Shown: positions 61,218 to 64,000 of the stretch, one piece after another | Numbering within the stretch: the stretch's first letter is position 1 | How the letters are laid out: each line of letters begins with the position of its first letter | DNA from: Bacteroidota bacterium | Lineage (GTDB): Bacteria > Bacteroidota > Bacteroidia > Chitinophagales > Chitinophagaceae | NCBI GenBank assembly: GCA_016868895.1 | Contig: VGFK01000001.1 | Span: 335,006-399,005 of the forward strand | DNA length: 64,000 nt | Direction of reading: 5' to 3' | Notes under the pieces: generated by a model | The model's input: only the letters and a program-made list of their open reading frames with translations | Databases searched by the model: none | Told to the model about the DNA's origin: nothing | Translations under genes and position numbers: made by a program

Positions 61218-63231
61218 ATTCGTCGTCGCGAACAATTCTTTTCAGCCGTAAGCTTTTTGCAGGTGCAAGCACGAGCGGAAATTTCTCCACGGATACATTG
61301 CTGGCATCGAGCCCAAATCCCTTCTCTTCGGATAGCGAAATCTCCTTCAGCCAGAAATATATCTTCATGACCACTTTCTCAAAGAAAGGAAGTTCATTAT
61401 CCAGACTGAGGAATTTTTCCATCACAATGAATTCAAAATCGCCGGCTATATTGTTTCGTGCCAAGCTCTCATAACGTGAGGTAATGTTCACTTCTTTGTT
61501 GGAAACCATTTCCTCCACTACTCTTCGGAACATGAGGTTGATTTTGGGTTGCTGACGGAAACCCAGCCGGAATTCCACCCGGATGACTTCATTGGGAATG
61601 ATGGTTTGTACCTCGTACTCGCAGGTATAAGGATCATCCAGGGTATCAATGTGAACGAACCAATAAATATCTGCCCGCTTGGGCTTTTTATTTAAAATCG
61701 AATGAATGATTTTGTACTCAATCTCCTTGGGATTGTTGGCACTGGTCATGTACACCAAGTGGGTGGCATACTTATTGATGGACTGGTCGTTGCTCAGCTC
61801 CTGCAGTACAGGAAGATAGTTCTCCAATCGCGCAAACTCCACATATCGGTTCTTGATCTTCCGTGCGCGGTGCCAGACGTACATGATGATGAAGAAAATA
61901 CCGCCCAGCACAAACGTAGCAAAACCACCGTGCGGAAATTTTTCAAGATTCGCGATCAAAAAACTTGATTCGATGGTGACATATACGGCAAGATAGAGAT
62001 AGATCAGGATGGGCTTTACGCGGTGGAGGACCAAATAGTTGGCAAACAAGATCGAGGTTGCAAACATGCACAATGTGATGGCCAATCCATAGGCCGCTTC
62101 CATGCTGTGTGAGTTTTTAAAATAGAATACAATGCAGCAGCAGCCTACGAATAAAAGGGCATTGATGGAAGGAATGAAAATTTGTCCCCTTTCTTCCGTT
62201 GGATAAACGATTTTGAACTTCGGCCAGAGATTGAGTCGCATTGCCACGCTCACCAACGTGAATGAACCGCTGATCATGGCCTGGCTGGCGACAATAGCTG
62301 CGGCAGTCGCAATGATGATCCCCACCAACAGAAACGCATGGGGCATGATGGCAAAGAATGGGTTCTGCAATGCCTCTGCTTCAGGGTGGGTGGACAGAAA
62401 TTCGGGACTTGTCATCAGGGTGCTGTTGGCATAGAGTTTGCCCTGGTGCTGGAGCAGGTACGCTCCTTGTCCCAAGTAATTCAGGATCAAACTTGTCTTC
62501 ACCCAGATCCAGGTGATGCGGATGTTCTTTCGGCCACAGTGACCCAGATCAGAATAGAGGGCTTCCGCACCGGTAGTACACAGGAAGACCGCACCCAACA
62601 GCCAAAAACCCTGGGGATAGGTGGTCAGGATATGAATTGCATAATAGGGGTTGAAGGCCTTGAGCACAGAAAAATTTCCGGAGAGTTGATACAGTCCCAA
62701 CACCGCCAGCATTGCAAACCAGATGAACATGATGGGACCAAACATTTTTCCAATGGATGCTGTCCCAAATTGCTGCATGAAGAACAAGGCCGCCAGGATC
62801 CCCAAAACAATGTAGACGATTTCCATTTCAGTAATGGCTGAAAACCGGGGCAGCTGTTGCAGACCCTCGATGGCAGATGTGACAGAGATGGGGGGGGTAA
62901 TGATACCCTCGGAAAGCAGTGCTGCTCCTCCAATCATGGCAGGAAGGAAGAGCCATTTGCGCCTTCTTCTGACCAATGTATAGAGGGAAAAAATACCCCC
63001 TTCCCCTTTGTTGTCGGCTTTAAGGGTTAGGATGACGTATTTGACAGTTGTCTGCAGGGTGAGTGTCCAAATGATACAGGAAATACCTCCCAAAATCAGT
63101 TCTTCGCTGATGACGCGTCCGTTGATGATGGCACTGAAAACGTAAAGCGGGGAAGTTCCAATATCCCCGTAGATGATCCCGAGGGCGATGAGTAACCCTG
63201 CTGCGGTGACCTGATTGATGTGTTTACCCAC
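61216..63231 (-). CDS. kup: Low-affinity potassium transporter Kup
   Basis: A 671-residue KUP/HAK/KT-type potassium:proton symporter. The first helix motif ALGIIYGDIGTSPLYV, the KGEGGIFSLYTL stretch near 75 and about twelve membrane segments to residue 430 define the family. A long cytoplasmic C-terminal domain follows. Length and motifs are normal. It has its own -7 element (63263-63270) and is divergent from the last gene of the window; the two start regions carry an inverted repeat. Confidence 0.95.
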   Translation of the reverse strand: MGKHINQVTAAGLLIALGIIYGDIGTSPLYVFSAIINGRVISEELILGGISCIIWTLTLQTTVKYVILTLKADNKGEGGIFSLYTLVRRRRKWLFLPAMIGGAALLSEGIITPPISVTSAIEGLQQLPRFSAITEMEIVYIVLGILAALFFMQQFGTASIGKMFGPIMFIWFAMLAVLGLYQLSGNFSVLKAFNPYYAIHILTTYPQGFWLLGAVFLCTTGAEALYSDLGHCGRKNIRITWIWVKTSLILNYLGQGAYLLQHQGKLYANSTLMTSPEFLSTHPEAEALQNPFFAIMPHAFLLVGIIIATAAAIVASQAMISGSFTLVSVAMRLNLWPKFKIVYPTEERGQIFIPSINALLFVGCCCIVFYFKNSHSMEAAYGLAITLCMFATSILFANYLVLHRVKPILIYLYLAVYVTIESSFLIANLEKFPHGGFATFVLGGIFFIIMYVWHRARKIKNRYVEFARLENYLPVLQELSNDQSINKYATHLVYMTSANNPKEIEYKIIHSILNKKPKRADIYWFVHIDTLDDPYTCEYEVQTIIPNEVIRVEFRLGFRQQPKINLMFRRVVEEMVSNKEVNITSRYESLARNNIAGDFEFIVMEKFLSLDNELPFFEKVVMKIYFWLKEISLSEEKGFGLDASNVSVEKFPLVLAPAKSLRLKRIVRDDE

Positions 63232-63256
63232 TGAAATCTGAATTTGCCAGTCGTTG

Positions 63257-63310
63257 GCCGATCAAAGGTAGGCGGAATTTAAGTTTGTTTTAAATAATAG
63301 TTTGATCGGC
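63257..63310. repeat. 10-bp inverted repeat flanking divergent start regions
   Basis: GCCGATCAAA (63257-63266) and TTTGATCGGC (63301-63310) are perfect complements separated by 34 bp. Each arm overlaps or directly follows a TTTG of a -7-type element for one of the two divergent genes (TACCTTTG for kup; TAGTTTG, one base short, for the plus-strand gene). It may be a shared operator, or shared initial transcribed sequences. Confidence 0.5.
63263..63270 (-). promoter_or_regulatory. -7 promoter element of kup
   Basis: TACCTTTG on the minus strand matches TAnnTTTG exactly and ends 31 nt before the kup ATG. Confidence 0.6.
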
Positions 63311-63331
63311 ATGAAGTAATTTTAGTGAACA

Positions 63332-64000
63332 ATGCGGAGCGTCATGCATAACATCATTTTCGTCGGACTGCTACTGATGGGTAACCTGGGTAGCAGCGCC
63401 CAGAAAATCAGCTACTCGGAGGTGGATCGCGACGATTACCGGGAGATGAATTTCGAGATCATCGGAAAAATGGGCAGCAATATCAATATCTATAAAAATT
63501 ACAAGAATCGACACGATATATCCATATACGACAACGAGATGCAACTCAAGAATCGGGTGAAATTTGATTTCATGCCCGAACGAGTATTTACCGTTGATTT
63601 TGTATCCTATGGCGACTTTGCCTACATGTTGTACCAGTACCAAAAACGAAACATTGTTTCCTATGCGATGGTCAAGATCAACCAAGAAGGCAAACTCATG
63701 ACCGACCCGGTAGACCTGGATACATCGCATGCGAGTGGATCCAACGACAGCAAGGTATACACGATGATTACCAGCGATGACAAGAAAAAAATTTTGTTGT
63801 TCAAAATCAGGAGGATGAACGACAGAAATTTTCAGATCACCACCATGCTGTACAATCAGGACATGCAGTTGCTCAAGCGAAGCAGTTTCTATTTCAATTT
63901 GCCGGATAAGGATGGAGTATTTACAGACTTTGTGGTGGACAATGACGGAGACCTGGTGTTTGGACGCTGCTCCCGTTCCGGTTCAAGAGAGTTCATCAAC
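63332..64000 (+). CDS. Secreted protein of unknown function (partial, first 223 residues)
   Basis: The frame is open from 63332 to the right edge. The start MRSVMHNIIFVGLLL gives a signal peptide ending in SSA before QKIS at about residue 20; an ATG at 63344 is an alternative. The visible part is a beta-rich domain with many Asp, Asn and aromatic residues (YDNEMQLKNR, YNQDMQLLKR, DNDGDLVFG), suggestive of repeated strands, possibly a beta-propeller of a type common among Bacteroidota surface proteins. No catalytic motif is visible. I recognise no family. Confidence 0.7.
   Translation, partial: MRSVMHNIIFVGLLLMGNLGSSAQKISYSEVDRDDYREMNFEIIGKMGSNINIYKNYKNRHDISIYDNEMQLKNRVKFDFMPERVFTVDFVSYGDFAYMLYQYQKRNIVSYAMVKINQEGKLMTDPVDLDTSHASGSNDSKVYTMITSDDKKKILLFKIRRMNDRNFQITTMLYNQDMQLLKRSSFYFNLPDKDGVFTDFVVDNDGDLVFGRCSRSGSREFIN

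Noticed and set aside
1-64000. CRISPR arrays, insertion sequences, prophage genes, integrons, rRNA
   Set aside because: No regularly spaced repeats, transposase, integrase or phage proteins, and no rRNA sequence were found on reading.

Overview
The window is a gene-dense chromosomal segment of a member of the Bacteroidota, probably of the Chitinophagales/Chitinophagaceae type. Evidence for this: an LpxC-FabZ fusion, the type IX secretion regulator PorX, a DUF3127 protein, a TonB-dependent receptor with a partner lipoprotein, tRNA genes without encoded CCA, almost no Shine-Dalgarno sequences, and many copies of the Bacteroidota -7 promoter element TAnnTTTG. The segment is not obviously mobile: I see no transposase, integrase, phage gene, CRISPR array or rRNA. 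No stretch longer than 300 bases lacks a gene.

Layout. 1-7.6 kb (minus strand): a likely operon for extracellular scavenging, with an ACS-type MFS transporter, a secreted M28 metallopeptidase, a secreted proline-iminopeptidase-like hydrolase, a 1062-residue VPS10/BNR-repeat protein and a sulfatase cut by the window edge. 7.7-8.4 kb: a LuxR-type regulator with an odd N-terminus. 8.4-11.9 kb (minus): tRNA-Pro and tRNA-Ser, dnaA, and a 5'-nucleotidase split into two overlapping genes. 11.9-18 kb (plus): a DUF3127 OB-fold protein with an SSB-like tail, a FAD-dependent dehydrogenase, a NatA/NatB-like ABC exporter and an MsbA-type exporter. 18-22.2 kb (minus): lipoprotein, TonB-dependent receptor and thiolase, with a perfect 13-bp inverted repeat over the receptor promoter. 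22.3-25 kb: SPFH protein, pyrD, TerC-like protein. 25-30.8 kb: rsmE and dnaB facing away from pheT, then a coiled-coil protein, a stand-alone T9SS sorting-domain-like protein, and zapA. 30.9-34.7 kb: rny, rplS, tatA, gatA. 34.7-38.7 kb (minus): an acidic protein, purA and a bifunctional relA/spoT. 38.7-43.1 kb: tRNA-Leu, tig, two clpP genes, clpX and a 58-codon ORF. 43.1-46.5 kb (minus): HhH protein, MBL hydrolase, small protein, porX. 46.5-54.2 kb (plus): HD phosphohydrolase, lpxD, lpxC/fabZ, lpxA, an ABC ATPase, glyA, DUF4293 and an acetoacetate-decarboxylase-like protein. 54.2-57.2 kb (minus): flavin monooxygenase and adenine deaminase. 57.3-64 kb: LolA-like protein, a second VPS10/BNR protein, kup (minus) and a partial secreted protein.

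Functional themes. Housekeeping functions dominate: replication initiation and helicase loading, stringent response, protein folding and proteolysis, lipid A synthesis, one-carbon and nucleotide metabolism. The features most worth a second look are regulatory: several genes whose -7 element ends 4-8 nt before the ATG (predicted leaderless mRNAs), paired DnaA-box-like sequences upstream of both dnaA and dnaB, and operator-like inverted repeats at the TonB receptor and kup promoters. I found no clear multi-gene defence or biosynthetic system; the most unusual proteins are the DJ-1-like/LuxR regulator and the orphan sorting-domain-like protein.
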